Shown here piece by piece: positions 24,163 to 35,912 of a DNA stretch of 64,000 bases (the first letter of the stretch is position 1; every line of letters starts with the position of its first letter). The stretch is from Platycnemis pennipes (taxonomy: Eukaryota > Arthropoda > Insecta > Odonata > Platycnemididae): assembly GCA_933228895.1 (NCBI GenBank), contig OW121853.1, forward strand, positions 124,082,133 through 124,146,132. Reading direction: 5' to 3'. The notes beneath the pieces were generated by a model. The model saw only the letters and a list, made by a program, of their open reading frames with translations, searched no databases and was not told the origin of the DNA. A program made the translations under genes and the position numbers.

Positions 24163-24572
24163 CCATCATCGATCAAAAACTCTACAATTGGTTTGACGCA
24201 GCCCTCCACTCGATTCTTCTATCGGCCAGTCTCTTCATATTGCCGTAACTCCTCTCTTTTACATCCTTCACAACTTTCTCCATATATCTGACACGAGGCT
24301 TACCTTTTCCACGCTCCTCGTCCACTTTTCCCTCGGCGATTATCTTCAGCATTCATCCTTTCTTAAGGTATGGCCGATTAAGTCGTCCCATCTTCTTTTT
24401 AGAGTTTTCAGCAGACCTCTCCTTTCTCCCATTCTTCTTAAGACTTCTTCGTTTGTCACTCGATCGATCCATTTTATCTCCATCAATCTTCGGTAGCACC
24501 AAGTTTCAAATGCTTCCAATCTTTTCTTCTCTGCTGCTGTTAAAGTCCATGCTTCGCCGCCACAGTGGATTT
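24163..24572 (-). pseudogene. RTE-like retrotransposon C-terminal fragment
   Basis: The reverse strand reads the familiar RTE C-terminus: LTAAEKKRLEAFETWCYRRL, MEIKWIDRVTNEEVLRR, then a short tract matching KRLADRRIEWRAASNQ. Frameshifts are present. The 5' end of the fragment lies near 24572 and the tail side near 24163 (tgatgg). Inactive. Confidence 0.8.
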
Positions 24573-24799
24573 ACTCAGTATTACAGTCATTTATGAGTAT
24601 CATTGTCATTTATGACCTACTTCCTGGATGCCATCGCCGTCAACAAAATGATTCTCCCACCATCAAATAGACATTGACCAGCGTAGTCGGGTGCAAATGG
24701 AAGCGCTGCCCGGGGTCATCAGTAAAATCCACCATAAAGCTTGTGTTCAACCCGAAGGTTGGTTTGTGGTAGGTGAGGGCAGAGCTCACCACGTACTAA

Positions 24800-25165
24800 G
24801 CTAGAGGCGTGTGAAATACACAAATGCATGGTAGGGAGGGCAAGTTCCTTTCCCTGGGCCACCTGCAATTTCCTACGAAGTTCTAGCTCACATAAAATCG
24901 AGGAAATTAGGTGGGGGTGTCATGAAAGACTCCTTTCCGGGATTTGAACCCGGGACCCTCCGGTCGATAGCAAAGTGTTAAACCCACTAGGCCACCATGA
25001 CCCCTTTCAGGCAATCATATTTTACCATATCATCACTCCGAAATGAGAATAGTATTTCCAAGGATTAGTTAAATTTATCTACTTATCTATACCATATTGA
25101 CAAAATTCTTCTCATTTACATTCTTAACCCTTAACAAGTTGCGAAGGATGTAAAAGATAACGAAT
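24800..25165 (-). mobile_element. tRNA-derived SINE with 5' leader, fuller copy
   Basis: On the minus strand: leader (ttatcttttacatccttcgc ... tgatatggtaaaatatg), then a tRNA-like head with an A-box region (catggtggcctagtgggttt) and B box (cgggttcaaatcccgg), then a body with tttatgtgagctagaacttc. The head is ~70 nt and tRNA-shaped but lies ~150 nt inside the repeat rather than at its 5' end. The partner copy at 12520 shares leader and body. Confidence 0.75.
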
Positions 25166-25202
25166 ACAAAAGTAACAAATCGTTACTTTGTATTCGTTAT
25201 GA
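25157..25202. repeat. Short palindrome
   Basis: An arm ataacgaatacaaaagtaac faces gttactttgtattcgttat across a 5-nt loop. The arms differ by one inserted a. It sits at the leader end of the SINE. Confidence 0.65.
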
Positions 25203-26094
25203 GTGTACCGAATATATTTTTTTTGAATGGGTGTACCGAAAAGTAACCGATGTCAGTTCAGGTGGTTCAGGTACACCGATATGTATATAGTGCACCGAAA
25301 AGTAACTTAGGCTACGAAGGTTTCGGCATTACTTATTCCCATATTTGGGCGGGCATGAAGAGGTATTCGATGATTTGCATCACTTACAGAAGCATTGATA
25401 TAATGACAGATATTTGATTAGATAGATAAAGATTTGGATAGTTTAAGCCAAATTTGAAAATTGCTGTCTAAATTACCAACATTATCAAGACATGAAAAGA
25501 GTATAAGCTAGCGTTGTTAGGACTTACTTTATGAAAAAAGAAATGATTTCAGGAACATGATAAATTAATTCACTTGTAAAATATCTACCCATTCTTAATT
25601 AATCTTTACCCCATCACACGTATTGAACATCTTCAAAGAAGTATGGAATGAGATGTAAGGCAAAAGGGAAACAAAGATCGTCAAAAACCTTGGAGACATG
25701 CTAAAAAAAATTGGAATTATAATTATCCCTCAGCCGTAAGAACACATGATAGCAACACCATAATTATTAGCGTAACAATTTTTTCAAGGACATCTCTAAA
25801 TGTAATACTCCGGAAATGATTTTCTCCGTCTCCCTTTATCGGCATCAATAATTTAAAAAGGGGTTATGCTCTCTATTACCTACAGAACTTCTTATGCAAA
25901 ACTGGGGTCTCAAATCAAGGAGCAAACACTTTGTCTTCTATTTTAACCAGCTACTTCCCTGAAAATAGGCTACCTAGGTTGTGAAAAACAAATGAGAAAG
26001 GAATACCTAGTAACTACTTGCAATAAACGATTACTTTGCGAGAAAAGAACGAGTACTACCGATTACCGAGAAGTATCTATTACGCCCATCACTA
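25203..26094. other. Unclassified; possible non-autonomous hAT-like end
   Basis: No gene. The right edge (about 26055-26096) reads tatctattacgcccatcact, whose reverse complement (agtgatgggcgtaatagata) resembles hAT terminal inverted repeats. I could not find a matching left end, so this is tentative. Confidence 0.3.
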
Positions 26095-26200
26095 CTAAAA
26101 GAGAAGAATCATGTTAATATGAAGAGGCTGACCAATAGGAGAGTCAAGTGAAGGGCTGCGTCAAACCAATCTTAGTATTGCTGACCAGTGATGATCATGG
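26095..26200 (+). mobile_element. RTE-like 3' end fragment
   Basis: About 105 bp: gttaatatgaagaggctgac, then the gggctgcgtcaaaccaatct block, then a degenerate gtgatgatcatgg tail. Only the last ~20 codons of the RTE ORF and its tail are present. Confidence 0.75.
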
Positions 26201-27895
26201 TCTATTTAAGGAGGCTCCACCGAATTATGAAGTAGATGTCATTTTTGTGAAAATTTCAGGACACATGATTTTTTGACCTCTCTACCGATTGGCAATAAAA
26301 TAACGAGGCCTTTCCATCATGTATTTAAAGAAAAAAGACGTTGTAAATCAGCTACTTTATACATGGTTATATGGCAGAACATGGCTTTTGCAGTGAAATT
26401 TGCAGATTAATAATAGAGAGTAGTAGTAGAGAGAAACGTCGTTTTGACGAAAAACTAATATAAGATGCGCAATTTTATGTAGAATTTAGCATTGAGTAAA
26501 GTGCTCGCCTTACCACACTTGTTTAATTGATATTAATAAATGCTTGCTCGAAAAAAAGCAGAAAATCCTTAGTTACATGTAAGTGGTGCTACAGTATTTT
26601 CTTATAATTGAGGACGGTACTTGTGACGGAACGTGTTTACAAGCCTGATTACAAACTTTATTTAGGAATACACCTTACCAAGGTCCTTCTTTTTTTATGT
26701 AATTTAAATATTTCATTGGTTATTGGCATGGTGTAATTAGTACCATTGTTTCCAAATGGTAGCAGCGTCATTGTTGCCAAACAGTTTAAAAAAATATCAA
26801 TATTAATAAAATTCAAAACAAAGACTTGTATTTGAAAGGGAATAGTTTAAAACTAAGTAAGAAAATATATAACCTATTTTAGACTGAGCATGTGTTCTCA
26901 CTTTGTAAATTAAACGTGGCAACAACACGTCATTCATGTGCAGAAATCAAAATGAGTTAAAAGAGCTTGTAAAAATAGAATGCAACAACAACCTTCTATA
27001 AAATAGCATCTCATACAATTATTGTGCTTGCGTTATCACCCTATAGATAATTTTCCATATAGGTGTTTTTCTGGATCGGTATTTATTCATCAAAATAACA
27101 TTACGGGAGTTTGAATCGCGAAGTAACGAAGGAACCTCCTTAATCCCAAAAGGTGAATAGACAATATCAAGTCTCTTCACAGGGGTAGAAAATTTATCAC
27201 AGATTTTTGGTATTCCATATTGAACCACACCTGTTATTTCTGCCATCGTACGTTTCGGCTGCTATCGAGCATAACTACCGCAGACGAACCCCAGAGTGAA
27301 TCTGTTTCGTTAATTATCCCACCGACTCTTCCCGCCGTTTGATTGAGAGCGAGAGGCGGGGACGACGAGTTTCATTGATAGGTGTCCTCGCCGTCGGCAT
27401 CGGCAGCTCCAGGGCGACAGCGCGTTTCCCGCCTTTCCCGCCATCTTTTGGAATTTGCGAGAACCAACATGACCACAGCGCCTACCTCGTGAATTGACAG
27501 GGAGAGAGAGAGAGAGAGGGAAAAAGAAATAGGAATGTACTATTGTGAACGGCAATAATCGCCCATTGGCATTCGCGGGATGACACTGCGTATAATGGAA
27601 CAATGGTCCTTGAAATGGCGAGTCCTTTGGACTTATCACGGGCGCGAAATCGGAGAAAGCAGAACTGTCTATAGCGTGACGTGATTCACGGATGCGAAAG
27701 GAATCCTGCGGTCAAGCATGTCTCTCACGATCGACTGAATGTATTACCGAAATATTTAATAACTCGAGACGTCTCCATATTAACTTATATCCGCCTGACA
27801 TTTTTTATTCCCCTGGAAAAATGGGACTAGAATACAATACACAAGTGATCTAGGACTTGTGTTTGCTCGGAGGAGAGTTAAAAGGATAAGAACTT
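26201..27895. other. No recognised gene
   Basis: The open frame 27246-27019 (minus) starts just after a gccgaaacgtacg motif of the type seen at retroelement tails, but the protein has no known motif. At 27500-27520 there is a (ga)n microsatellite. Otherwise nothing. Confidence 0.4.
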
Positions 27896-27899
27896 AATA

Positions 27900-28815
27900 T
27901 TCGCGCCAATGTGAAGAAAATTAGCATGCTGCAATTCGCCGATGACATAGCACTCATGGTAGGGGCAGAGAGAGATCTGAATAAGATTCTATTAACAATA
28001 GAAAGGACAATGGGCAGATATCAGCTGAAGATCAATAAGAAGATCAATAGGACTAAGAAATTGGTAAGAAGCAAGAGTGAAGAGACCAAAATCAACATTA
28101 AACAAGGAAAACAAAAACTAGAGGAGGTCAAAGAGTCCTTTTACCTGGAAAGCCGAATAACCAACGATTGACGAAGCAAGAAAGAAATTGTAAGTAGCAT
28201 AGCCCAAGCAAAAGGGGAAATCCTATCAAAAGAAGAATCTACTTAAGCTGGAAATACAAGCGTAGAAATGAGGAAATAGTTCATCAGAACGTACATCTGA
28301 AGCGTGCTTCTTAACGGCATTGAGGCATGGACGATGACAGCTGCGGAAAAGAAAAGAGTGGAAGCATTCGAAATGTGGTATTACAGAAAAAAGATGAAGA
28401 TAAAATGGATCGACCGCGTAAGTAACGAGGAAGCCCTAAGAAGAGTGGGAGCATAGAGAAGTCTGCTGATAACTCTAAAAAGAAGACGGGACAACTTAAT
28501 CGGCCATACCTTAAGACACGATGAATGTTGAAGACAGTCGTCGAGGGAAAAGTGAATCCCTAAAAACCCTAAAAAATAAGACGGGATCTGAGACGTGATC
28601 CGATTGAGGCATGATGACCTGATGAAGACAATTGCTGAATGACGAGTGTACGGGAAGAACGGCAAAGGAAGGCCGCGTATGCGATTTATAGAAAAAGTGA
28701 TGAAGTATGTGAAAGAGAAGGTATACGTAAATATGAAGAGATAAGCAGATAGAAGAATTCAGTGGAGAGCTGCGTCAAATCAATCTCAGGATTGATGACT
28801 AATGATGACGATGTT
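27900..28815 (+). pseudogene. RTE-like RT C-terminal half, heavily mutated
   Basis: Starts at KKISMLQFADDIALMVGAER (27911 on), which includes the FADD box, followed by GRYQLKINKK and KQKLEEVKESFYLESR. Later frames give LNGIEAWTMTAAEKKRVEAF and EMWYYRKKMKIKWID. The C-terminal GHxLRHD region near 28500-28640 appears twice in altered form, so a small internal duplication has occurred. Ends at tgactaatgatgacgatg. Multiple stops. Confidence 0.8.
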
Positions 28816-29200
28816 GTTCGATTCACGATGAATCTAATGCACCGTATTATATAATAAACATATCCAGTTATGCAAGGAAACCCAAATAAGATACTGAAAA
28901 TACGACCCTCACCTTTAACGAGTTACGTCACATGTCCCTTCAATATTTTTTTCCGAGAAGAGTGGAAGTTATTTTTCGGTCGGTGGTAATTTCAAAACTC
29001 ATTACTGTGCCAGTTGTCTAAAGTTATAGTTCGACGGTGGTAGAGACAACCTTACTGGAAACAATATTTTGTAAATGGGAAAGTTATCACGAAGTTTTCG
29101 ACTCGCAGCGCAGCAGGTCGCCCATGTCGGTAGCTAAAACAACTGTTGGCAATACGCAAGTGGTTGGAAAAGTAAACAGGCAATATTTTAAAAAAAAATG
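28816..29200. other. No recognised feature
   Basis: About 390 bp without a motif I can identify. Confidence 0.4.
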
Positions 29201-29204
29201 GGTA

Positions 29205-29385
29205 ATCCTGTCGTAAAGATGTACCCCGCCGCCACCGGTGGCTTGTCGATCCCAGGATCGCTGGTTCGAATCCCGTCCGGGGAGAATTTTCCGGGGCATG
29301 GATGTTTGTATCGTCCAATCTGTTAATTGGAAGAGAGGACTTTTGAGTCCTGAAATTCGCAATTTAACATAAGGCAAAAAATAAA
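29205..29385 (+). mobile_element. tRNA-derived SINE
   Basis: A B box (ctggttcgaatcccg) at ~29269 is preceded by a tRNA-like head (ccgccaccggtggcttgtcg). It is followed by a body with ggggcatggatgtttgtatc and an A-rich end (gcaaaaaataaattaaataa). The A box is weak. No acceptor-stem pairing supports a working tRNA. Confidence 0.6.
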
Positions 29386-30425
29386 TTAAATAAAAAGGAT
29401 TCGAAATGATTGACCAATGCCCATATACGACAAATAGATAATTTAAATGCCACTATTAAATTATAATTAATCACAACTTCTCGAACATAAAATAGTCCGA
29501 GAAATATGATTATTATACTCATTTTCAACCATCACAATCATTCTGTGATGATGATGCAGAAAAAATTAATTACATAAAATCACTCAGTTGCGAGCAAATG
29601 GAAAGCGAAGCAGAGTCGGAAATTTCGTATTGGCCTTACAAATACTTCAGATGTTAGAGAGTTGTTCCAGGCGGACTCTATCACTAAAACCAATGAATCC
29701 AAGAGTTTTGAAAGACTATTTGATGCACAAATCGTGTTTTTGCACTGAGTTTCATTCAAGTAAAGAACAGCCCAAGAATCACGTCAAGTAGTGTAATCTT
29801 TGACGCTGATCGGGCAGAAATAACATATTCTCGATGCTTCACGGAAACCTTAATATCCCTTGCTTGGCGGTTCCCACAGTTCATGAACGAGATCTATTCA
29901 CGTTCATCCAAAGCGGATTGAAATCGCGCCTTTATAGAGAATCTTCAATGTTCGAATTACCTGAAGAGAGGCGTAAGGCATGAATCGTTCCTTGATACAA
30001 GTATTCTAGGCAAATAATTTTAGCAGTACAGGAAAACATTCTTCTGAAAAAAAATTATCTGATACAGAAACGTCTCTCTACACAGCAAATTATAAGGAAT
30101 TAAACGGGCCACCGACCACCACAAGAGCCTCTTAAGGAATCCACAATTTACTCCGAAGGCACTAATGCACATTCTTAGGTAAGTCGAGGAGAAGAATGAA
30201 ACCAATGAAATAATTATGTTAAGAATTTCATTGATAAAACCTTTTTACCAATGAAAATGAAGAAGATTCATAGAAATTTGGCATAATATGCAAGATAAGT
30301 ATATGATTTTAAGTCTCTAGGCGTCACATTCTGTCAGGAAATGTCACCAAATAGAATTCATTAATTATTTAGGCGCCACCATCAATGGTGACCATGAGGG
30401 AAACACATCAGTGTAGTAAACTGTA
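29386..30425. other. No recognised feature
   Basis: About 1 kb of AT-rich sequence; short open frames only. Confidence 0.4.
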
Positions 30426-30522
30426 GATGAGGATTCGTAAAAAGGATTTTAATATGATAAGAGAGTATGAGAAAGATGCTACTTGTCACCAGTCAGACCT
30501 CTTTTAAAATATACCGCTAGTA

Positions 30523-30613
30523 CATCTACATCTACGTAATACCATGCGAGCCACCACGAGGGTGTGTGGCAGGGGGTGAAGATCACCAAACATGCATTAG
30601 TGACATGCAAGAG
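30523..30613 (-). mobile_element. CR1/L2-like minimal tail inserted with 7-bp duplication
   Basis: A 91-bp insertion holding only the microsatellite (catctacatctacg), the two stem halves and caccaaacatgcattag. The 7-bp motif gctagta occurs on both sides (30516-30522 and 30614-30620) and the host RT frame resumes after it. This shows that the tail alone was inserted as a unit. Confidence 0.75.
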
Positions 30614-30934
30614 GCTAGTATATGGGATCTATACGAGGAAGGCTTAATAAAATAATTAGAGCGTTTTCAAAAGAGATAAGCAATATTTGTTAAAGATCAT
30701 TATGATAATCGCATTAGTGTTACGAGTTTAATGGAAGAATGAGGATGGGAACTACTATTAGAAGGCAGATTAAAATTTAGTCTAAATCTTTCAAGTACAT
30801 TCGAAGTTGATATGTTTACAGCTGATGTTAGATATATTGTAAGAACCCCTGCATGTTACGCCGGATTTGATACAATTAACAAAGTTACATATATAATATA
30901 AGTGTTCGACTTAAGTGTTAACATATTAGTGTTT

Positions 30935-31010
30935 TAGGCCCCGGGACCCTCTGGTCCGCAGCACAGCACTCTACCCACTAGGCCACCACGACCGCCGCCG
31001 TTTAAAAACA
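30935..31010 (-). mobile_element. tRNA-like SINE head fragment
   Basis: The reverse strand has ggtcgtggtggcctagtggg and a weak B-box side (agggtcccggggcc). It corresponds to the A-box half of the SINE at 24800-25165; the part beyond the B box is missing. Confidence 0.6.
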
Positions 31011-31364
31011 AGATTTGAGAGATAAAACATTTTTAAATGTCATTTTTTCCCGCGTACCATAAGAGAACATAACAGGCGGCATAGCAAAGGGATACGTATG
31101 TGAAGTATTATTACTGTGGTGTATGAAGCATGCTTTCACATTACTGGCCTATGCTTGCTGGGGAAATACAGATAATTATACATAGAGAGATGATTTTTTA
31201 ACGATAAATCACTTAATTTCTATGTAGGTACTAAACATCTAGTTGCACGTCACACGTCTATCTAACACATCAAAGTAGTTCTCAGTTGAATGTATGCAAA
31301 GCATGATTGGTGATCTTCACCTCCTGCAACACACCCTCGCGGTTGCTCGCGTGGTCTAATGTAG

Positions 31365-32075
31365 ATCAGTGGAACGCGAAGTGGAAATCTTTAATCGGAG
31401 AACGAAGCTTCAATTCCACGCAAGGGCTTCAAAAATGCTCGAGAAATATAAGGGTATCCGAATTGCCATCCAAAGTCCAATCGATACGTATCCATTTACC
31501 GATTTAACTTCCTACTGCGGCACCGCCGGCATCTGCGAAATCCAATTAATATTATTGACGTTGCCGAGGGGAGGGGAGAAGGCAAAGGGGTATGAATGCG
31601 GACACCGTGCAGCTACCTACCCAGGCATCAGGTAATTAATATATCAGCGTCCACACAGGGTAGCACCTACTGTCCGCGACAAAATCTTGTAGACTCGAGT
31701 TTAAACCTAAATACCTCCGAAACCATTGATTTGATTTTCACGTTATTTACATAGTAATTTAGATAATTTTGTTTTTTACTAACTGCATTGTTAGAATAAT
31801 TTTTAAAAACAAATTTTGTACCTTTTTCTTACGTTAGAGTAAAAAAAGGGCCCATTTATTTAGCGCTACGGTGCCATGCGTCACTTTGACGTCGAATAAC
31901 TTTCAAGCAAAGCGTTTGGCTAAAATAAAGTTTTAATACAAGGTGAATTATATCTTTATTACTACGTCTGCAAAGTTTCAAGGTTTTAACTTTAGTACTT
32001 ATTGGTATGCTATTCTATTTATAACAGCACTTTTTCTCGGCAACTATGCATCATGTCGCCTCGAGATGAAAACCG
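31365..32075. other. Unclassified, includes repeat E copy 2
   Basis: The reverse complement of 31660-31750 matches the repeat at 4289-4392 (atttaggtttaaactcgagt, ctacaagattttg). The rest has no recognised feature. Confidence 0.45.
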
Positions 32076-32079
32076 TCAT

Positions 32080-32281
32080 CTTCCTCTTTAAATTTCCAGA
32101 GCGAATCATATATTATCATTTTACTGAAGTTAGCAACTTATTTAGAGTAGGACACTCTTCCGGTACGCTGCACTTTTTCTGCGCTGCGTTTTTTCAGGAA
32201 ACATTAAATTCGATATAAAATAAGGTGCTAACTTCAGCTAAATGATAATAACTGATTCGCTCTGGAAATTTAAAGAGGAAG
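32080..32281. repeat. Imperfect 64-bp inverted repeat
   Basis: Arm 32080-32143 (starting cttcctctttaaatttccag) and arm 32218-32281 (ending ctggaaatttaaagaggaag) are near-exact reverse complements with a few mismatches. They flank a ~74 bp loop. It has no coding capacity. A foldback or MITE remnant is likely. Confidence 0.75.
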
Positions 32282-32509
32282 GTACTGTGTACATGCAACA
32301 GTAAGGGAATTTCCCCGAGACTTGACTCCTTACATTACGCCTTGCCCATTAAATCCAAATACGCAGTTTGTCTGAGTAATACTTGGACATACGCAATCGT
32401 TGGCATGTTGCGATGTATGATTATGAATAAAAATAATGACATTTTAACCAGGGACAGAGATTTCACATTAGGATAAAAAAATTTTTTTTCATCGGGCGTA
32501 AAAACAATT

Positions 32510-32578
32510 CCACGGGAGGTGACCTACAACCCCCTGCCACACACCTATTCGGCGGCTAGAAGGGAAAAATGTATATGC
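32510..32578 (+). mobile_element. Degenerate CR1/L2-like tail
   Basis: ccccctgccacacacct, loop attc, ggcggctagaaggg, then a decayed tgtatatgc tail. Only the 3' stem-loop is recognisable. Confidence 0.45.
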
Positions 32579-32579
32579 A

Positions 32580-33485
32580 AAATAGCGAAAAAACATTCTG
32601 AGGTACATAGCGCCAAAGTTGTGAGCTCTTTTAGACAGCAATGACACATTTGCCGCGTTTGTTATACGTGAATGCGCCGCAGTTGGCACCACTGCGCTAC
32701 TTCACTATCGAAACCCCAGTTCGACACATCCCCTTTCCCCACAAGGGATCGTCAGGGTCGATCGGTAAATGTGGGTGACAAGTCGAGATATTTTCATCTG
32801 GAAATATTGCTCCGTCGATGTTTTCCTGAGAGGGGAACGAGTCGGGAGACATGCAGAACTCTCTCGGTGGTATGTGCTGCAAGGGCGTTTGGGATTTTCT
32901 GAGGAGCGGGCTTTGTATTCTTCTCATAAATAAACGCTAAATGGTGATTTAAAGACCAAAACAAAAGCCAATATCTTCGGATATTCTTCCAAATCTCGGA
33001 AATATTTTCCAATTCACGCTGCGGAACCCTCTCCGTTGAAGAATATTTTACTTTAATCTCCAAAATCGCAAACCTGATATCTGAGAATGAATGAAAGTAA
33101 ACTTTATGCACTGGAAAATGTATTGCTTGTGGAATGAATATTTGTTCCCATGAGTTTATCCGTTTAATTTATCAACCTACTAAATGGTCATACTAAGTAC
33201 CCTGCAAAATGGTTTCTTTTATCCTTGTTTGCGTCTTAGATACAAAATACAGAGAATAGGAGAGCAAACTAATAAAATAACTAGCTACGTAAAAACTAAT
33301 AAAACATTCGCTAATCATTCTGATAGTTCTCGAAGTCACGTATGCCCACGAATGAGTTCTTGATGACGAAATATGTAAGGTAACAATATGCGATGAAAAG
33401 AAAAGTATTCGACTTGATGGAGGACGGAGGGAAAGGAACTCATGCTGATTGCCGCTACCCATATGAAGCTATGAGGTCTTCCGCA
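32580..33485. other. No recognised feature
   Basis: Open frames on both strands at 32672-33111 overlap and show no known motif. Confidence 0.4.
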
Positions 33486-33487
33486 TC

Positions 33488-33552
33488 ATCTGAATACCCT
33501 AAATGCCCTTGAGGGTGAGTGGCAGGAGTAGAATTAGGGCATGACGTACTAC
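33488..33552 (-). mobile_element. Degenerate CR1/L2-like tail
   Basis: gaataccctaaatgccctt and gagggtgagtggcagg correspond to the two stem halves in reverse orientation. Strongly diverged. Confidence 0.4.
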
Positions 33553-33907
33553 ATGCCAATAATAACAATAGTACTTAAGAGTTTACTATTTATTTGTTGC
33601 AGGACAGACATTGTAAAGTTCATACTTTACGAAACATAAAGAGAGATAAATAAGAAAAACTACTAGGAATAATTGCACGTATTTATAGCTTAATGCATGT
33701 ATGCAAAAAAACTGCCTAAAATACTACATGATACCATTAAATCTATTATCATTGTCCCTTATTTCATTCTGAAAGAGTAACATTTTAAACTTATTGTTTC
33801 TATCTAACTCTCTAATTTTATCTTTACGATCTATTCATGGTAACGAATAAAATAAAACCTTTAGTAAATTCCACACATCTTTTAATGAACCGACCGAGGT
33901 TTCGACA

Positions 33908-34182
33908 ATGGGGGCGTTTACTCGGAACCGTAATCGCAATTTTGTACACGAAATCGTTAGATGGAAACAAAAAAAGAATTTTAGTGACAAAATTAATCTT
34001 CTAAGCAGAACCATTCACTCATAAATGAAAAATTAAAATAAGCAAAAGGTGACGCCCACCGAAAAAGCTGCTGTGATAACATTGACGTCATTTTCCTCTC
34101 GTCCTTGACTGCTTTTCGAGGAAGGGAAGGGAGTGGAGGGGGGTTCTCGGAAGGTCTGATCGTACAGATGCTGTCGCAACTG
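33908..34182 (+). repeat. MITE-like repeat D, left-half copy
   Basis: Starts aatgggggcgtttactcgg and follows repeat D through ggaggggggttctcggaagg and acagatgctgtcgcaactg, where similarity ends. The right terminus is absent. Confidence 0.8.
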
Positions 34183-34934
34183 CGTAAAATGTAAATTGCT
34201 GTTTAACCCAAACATGCAACATCACCATAGAGATTTGCGTTTTGCGCCACGCAACACAGAGGGAACTCAAATCGATTGCGCAACTTACGAAGTTTCTCCT
34301 GATCTAAGGGAACATGCGACATACCTATACCTACCTCGTATTTATGCAATTTTTGCGACAAAACTTGTCAATTCGCATTCTACTGCACGAAGTGATGCGG
34401 CATAAAAATTATTTCGTGCAAGGAACAAATTGCATGCGGAGCTTCCGGAGAGCTTGCGGAGATGCAAAAACGATTGTGCGGAAAATAGGACTCGCTCTGT
34501 TTCCACGCATTCATCCATGCAAATTCCCGATTTGGCGCCGTTTCAAATGCGCAGTTTACTGCCTCGTGCGAATCGGCCTTTACGCCAAGAGTGTTTTATC
34601 TCGGGGGCGTTGCCAGAATGACTGTCGCCGGAGTTACCCTTTAAAAAAGGTTAAGGACCCCTTCCCCGTAAGCTAGACTAAATGTCTGCAATGTGATAGT
34701 GGTGGTGTGGATGAACGTAAATAGCTCATTCTTCACCTAGCATTCCTCCCACTATCACGTACGTGCCGGGAGACAGAGAAAGGGTACTTCCCTTGAAGCC
34801 CCTGGGCGCTACTTTTTCGCGCGGAGGATAAGACTTCTCCATTTTCGAAGGGGAAATAATAGGCGGAATTATGGAGAAAGAAACGTGCGGAATGAAACGG
34901 AGATGTAGAGCAGAGGGATGGAATGCGGACTAAT
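34183..34934. other. Unclassified open sequence between two repeat-D copies
   Basis: The frame 34314-34676 (120 codons) and the overlapping 34430-34621 have no motif I recognise. The stretch is moderately GC-rich. A fragment of a host gene or an unknown repeat is possible. Confidence 0.35.
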
Positions 34935-35471
34935 CGGGGCGTTTACTCGGAACCGGAATCGCAATTTTGTACACGAAATCGTTAGATGGAAACGAAAAAT
35001 GAATTTTAGTGAAAAAATTAATCTTCTAACCATAATCATTCACTCATAAATCAAAAATTAAAATAAGCAAAAGGTGACGCCCACCAAAAAAGCTGCTGTA
35101 ATAACATTGACGTCATTTTCCTCTCGTTCTTGACTGCTTTTCGAGGAAGGGAAGGTAGGGGAGGGGGGTTCTCGGAAGGTCTGCTCGTACAGATGCTGTC
35201 GCAACTGCTCCAATTGGCAGAGTCAGCTGTGTCCCCCCCATTGCGATGAGGCAAAGTAGCTTCGCGGGCTCAGTTGTGATTGGACGAAGTCGATACACGA
35301 CAGAGGTTGCGCCACGCCCACTTTTCCGAAAGGGTTAAAAGCATCAGTTTTTCGCCGCTTACAACTCGAGAAACAATTGACGGATCAAAAAACGGAAAAA
35401 TACGGGTCCTTTTATTTTAAAAATTCTATCAGATTCGGCAATAAATAAAATATGGTAAACGACCCCATTGT
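34935..35471 (+). repeat. MITE-like repeat D, full copy
   Basis: A complete ~535 bp unit from aatcggggcgtttactcgg to ggtaaacgaccccatt. The terminal inverted repeat is about 15 bp (left AATGGGGGCGTTTAC type, right the inverse of AATGGGGTCGTTTAC). The internal centre is GC-rich with gctgctgtaataacattgac, gctcgtacagatgctgtcgc and cttttccgaaagggttaaaa. There is no transposase. I could not fix a target-site duplication. Confidence 0.8.
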
Positions 35472-35824
35472 TGGGGTAGAGGGGAACGATTCCGCTAGAG
35501 GACGTCTACTTAAAGCATTGATATTCAAGCACACAATGTATTTCGACACACGCATCGTGATTTGCGAGATTTATTTATTGTTTTTAATGTTTACTCAACA
35601 TATAAATATAATCGCAAGGTAAACAATTAACGATCAAACATGATAATACAAATATTATTAGCACTGGTCAAAAACGCTAGACAAACAAGATAATACAAAT
35701 ATTAATAACATTGGACATTTATAAATATCAATTAGTTAAACACATGTATGAATTATTCATTCTACACACCAACAACATTAGCAACATTACCTCAGTGTCC
35801 ATATTAATTGCTATGTGAAAAAAA
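35472..35824. other. No recognised gene
   Basis: Contains a short direct repeat (gataatacaaatatta at ~35641 and ~35691) and otherwise nothing. Confidence 0.4.
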
Positions 35825-35912
35825 ATCACCTGGACCGGGAATAGAACCACAGGGAAACCACCTTTGACTTTCCTGGCCACTGCGCATACCGCTACGCTAC
35901 CCAAGATCCCTA
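35825..35912 (-). mobile_element. tRNA-like SINE head (same family as 23050-23140)
   Basis: The reverse strand has gatcttgggtagcgtagcgg (A-box region) and tgtggttctattcccggtcc (B-box region), with gtcaaaggt between. Shared order and words with 23050-23140 indicate a dispersed family. Confidence 0.6.

Larger units (their letters stand above)
30430..31360 (+). pseudogene. CR1/L2-like RT C-terminal region with nested insertions
   Basis: Plus-strand coding traces: a decayed VRPLLKYTAS, then (after a 91-bp insertion) IWDLYEEGL, IFVKDHYDNRISVTSLMEE and LLEGRLKFSLNLSSTFEVD. The C-terminal FFPRTIREHN-like segment is near 31045-31075, and the degenerate 3' stem-loop (ctcctgcaacacaccctcgc) is at 31310-31345. 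A minimal family tail (30523-30613) and a tRNA-like SINE piece (30935-31010) interrupt it. Many stops. Confidence 0.75.

Noticed and set aside
34183..34676. Host gene exon (120-codon open frame)
   Set aside because: No recognisable motif or splice evidence, and an overlapping frame is equally open.
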